64,000 bases of DNA from Phaseolus vulgaris (Eukaryota > Streptophyta > Magnoliopsida > Fabales > Fabaceae), in assembly GCF_000499845.2 (NCBI RefSeq), contig NC_023758.2, positions 852,811-916,810 on the forward strand, in the 5' to 3' direction. The translations under genes and the position numbers were made by a program. Shown here piece by piece: positions 61,770 through 64,000 of the stretch. How positions within the stretch are numbered: position 1 is the first letter of the stretch; each line of letters begins with the position of its first letter. Under the pieces are notes generated by a model. That model was given only the letters and a program-made list of their open reading frames with translations, ran no database searches and was not told the origin of the DNA.

Positions 61770-64000
61770 AGTAGCACCAACAACGAACTAGAGTTTCATT
61801 GATTGCACCTCATAATAAAGCGTCATTAGCTGCATTGATATAAGTAGAGAAATGATTGAAACGAATTCTTGAAGCTTTTCCCTGATTTTATCCCCCAAAA
61901 TTTATTTCTTTGTTATGTAAAAGAAAAGTATTAATATATAATTATTTTAATAATTTTTTAACTATAAATATTCAATAGGTTTATAGTTAAAATTAGAAAA
62001 AAAAAATTGTATGAGAGTAGGAGAGAATATTTAATCCATGTAAAACATTATGACGAAATAGCTATTTGAATTTTCATGGCGCTCTTAAGAGACAAACGAC
62101 TGACTCGTATATTTTGTACTGATTCATAAAAAAATATCCATTCTGCACACGCGTTTGTCTGCAACTATATATTAAGTGAAGACATTTCGAAAATTCCACT
62201 TTACTTCTCTATATTTTTAGTTTTTTCATCTATAAAATTGTAAACGAAGATAAATGTGATGGACATGACCAAGCATTTTCCGTGTTTACTTTTTTCGATC
62301 TTTAAATGTGAGAAAAGAACTAAAGAATAAACGAAGTTGTTTATACGTTGGTGGGAAGGGTAGAAGAAAGAACAATGTTGGTATTAGCAGCAGAAGAAGA
62401 ACAAGAAAAACAGGACAAGAACAGAGAACATGTACACGACCCCAAGCCGAAAAGGGTAGGCACAGAACCATCCTTTCTGCTACACAACAAAACGCAAGTA
62501 ATTGCACGGAACAAGATTCTCTTTTCTTCTCTTCTCTTTCTTACCACTTTCACTTCACCATTTAATCTAAAACTAAAATGTCCCAACTATTCGCCTCTTT
62601 CAAAAATATTCATTCATGTACTATAACACTCTCACATTCCTACAAAATACAATTTCAACACTTTTTTTATAATTATTGGTGCAAAAAGAATGTTTCAAGT
62701 TGGTGGAGTATTATGATTTTATCTTAAAAGACATCTCAAAGGGTTAAGAGATGAAAATGTATATAAATTATTCTTTGTTTTGACTTCTAACTAATTTGGA
62801 ACTATATTAGATATATCGAAATAACATATATAATTATTTGATACACACACAAAAAAAATTATCATTCTTGAGATATATTTTTTTTTATTGCACTACAATA
62901 TTTACTTTCTTGTAGATAATTGTCTAGGTTTAGAAATTCTATTTTAAAATTGGTTATAGCGAGTATCGTTTATAAGTCAAGTATAGAATGTTGAACATGT
63001 TTCGATCTCAATATTAGGTATGATTGAGCATGAGTATTAAATCTTAGTCATTTCTAAATCGAGAATAAAGTCATACAAACATATCTCCTAATTAGAATTC
63101 AGATGTTAATGCATCTATAAACAAGAATTAACATTAAAGACTATTGCATATAGTAGAATCCTATGTGTAAAAAGTCATTGTAGGATAAGAAACTCCACTT
63201 TATTTCCTCTTAACCTACTACCCTAAACAAAAGGATATATATTACTATTTTTAGGTCTATAAATAAATAAATATATACACTTTGTAGAAATAATACTAAC
63301 CATAACAAACTGTATAAATAAGCACATCAAACAAAATAAAAATACGTAATTAATACTACACTCATTACATATCTAAGATTGAGCACTTCCTTGAACATCA
63401 TAGTACCTTTTTCAAGTATACTTTTTGAAAACCGAAACTTGAGACTTAGGAACAAAGGAAAGAAAGAAGAAGTGAAAGACGACTAAATAGAAAGAATCAA
63501 TTATTCAACTAATTATTGTTACTGTCTTAATCCCGTATACAAGAACGAATTCTTTTAAATATACTTTACCTTACCATTTGTTTTAAATACAAATAGTATT
63601 GTGTTAAAATTTTCATTATTTTTTCTTTCGATGTTTTATGATAATAACTTTATTACGATGAAGAGGCTATGTGTAGGTGTTCATTCTCCAACGCAACTCC
63701 GAATCCTTTTCTGCTTAAGGCTTTGCAAAAGGACATAATCCTGAACTCTCCCTCGTTTTTTTATTCGCTAATGTTTGCACCTACATAACATTCTTAATAG
63801 TTTATTCATTCTATGTTATTGTATGTTAACTATCTGTTGTTATATCTTGATTTCTGAACGGTACTAAAATGTTTTTTTAACTCTAAACCGGAACATTAAG
63901 AATTGTAATGATATAAACTTACATTTATTTATAAGTATAAGAATAGTTGTTACTTAATGTATCTTTTAGTTAATGTGACATATTTGTTGTTTTAATTCTT
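61770..64000. other. AT-rich intergenic to the window end
   Basis: Mostly AT-rich. A purine-rich stretch at about 62340-62490 gives overlapping frames on both strands, one from an ATG at 62374 (MLVLAAEEEQEKQDKN) ending near a GTAGGC donor-like site at 62455. It might be the first exon of an unseen gene but has no supporting neighbour. Confidence 0.4.

Overview
This is a plant nuclear window, about 70% A+T. The genes are broken by short GT-AG introns and separated by long AT-rich spacers carrying decayed transposons, tandem duplications and microsatellites. Gene sequences and repeat style suggest a dicot, probably a legume close to Phaseolus or Vigna; that placement is inference.

Seven protein-coding genes can be modelled. 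On the + strand they are: an HSL2-type leucine-rich-repeat receptor kinase (10949-14209, 2 exons); an alpha-tubulin (17228-19128, 4 exons); an unrecognised 503-residue Q/P-rich coiled-coil protein (22463-25092, 4 exons); an intronless SMI1/KNR4-like (SUKH-like) protein (31199-32149); an intronless mitochondrial cysteine desulfurase NFS1 (39297-40670); and an XTH6/XTH7-type xyloglucan endotransglucosylase/hydrolase (57368-58515, 4 exons). On the - strand lies an EPFL secreted cysteine-rich peptide precursor (47247-47842, 3 exons). Every exon join was checked for reading phase and each total length is a multiple of three. Several long open frames start at GTG or TTG; the first in-frame ATG was used instead (HSL2, NFS1 and the SUKH-like gene).

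The genes do not form an operon or a biosynthetic cluster. Their order is informative all the same. From memory, Arabidopsis HSL2, NFS1 and XTH6 are consecutive loci on chromosome 5, and XTH7 and EPFL2 are neighbours on chromosome 4. This window carries HSL2, NFS1, EPFL and one XTH6/7 in order, as expected of an unduplicated segment matching two duplicated Arabidopsis blocks.

Mobile and repeated DNA: a decayed Helitron (PIF1-like) helicase at about 28690-29845; a 1.94-kb fold-back element at 36869-38808 with arms of about 850-880 bp, terminal subrepeats and a 9-bp flanking duplication (Mutator-like); a near-perfect inverted repeat at 53605-53894 that could be transcribed into a small-RNA hairpin; two diverged copies of a roughly 395-bp repeat at 1839 and 5079, the first followed by a 109-bp tandem array; and two copies of another dispersed repeat at 19.8 and 35.0 kb.

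The most unusual local structure is a 37-bp tandem triplication that copies an intact 5' splice site three times at the end of exon 2 of the unrecognised gene. Three exon-like patches (6.1, 9.2 and 60.8-61.8 kb) may be small or broken genes but are not secure. No previously undescribed system could be demonstrated from sequence alone.
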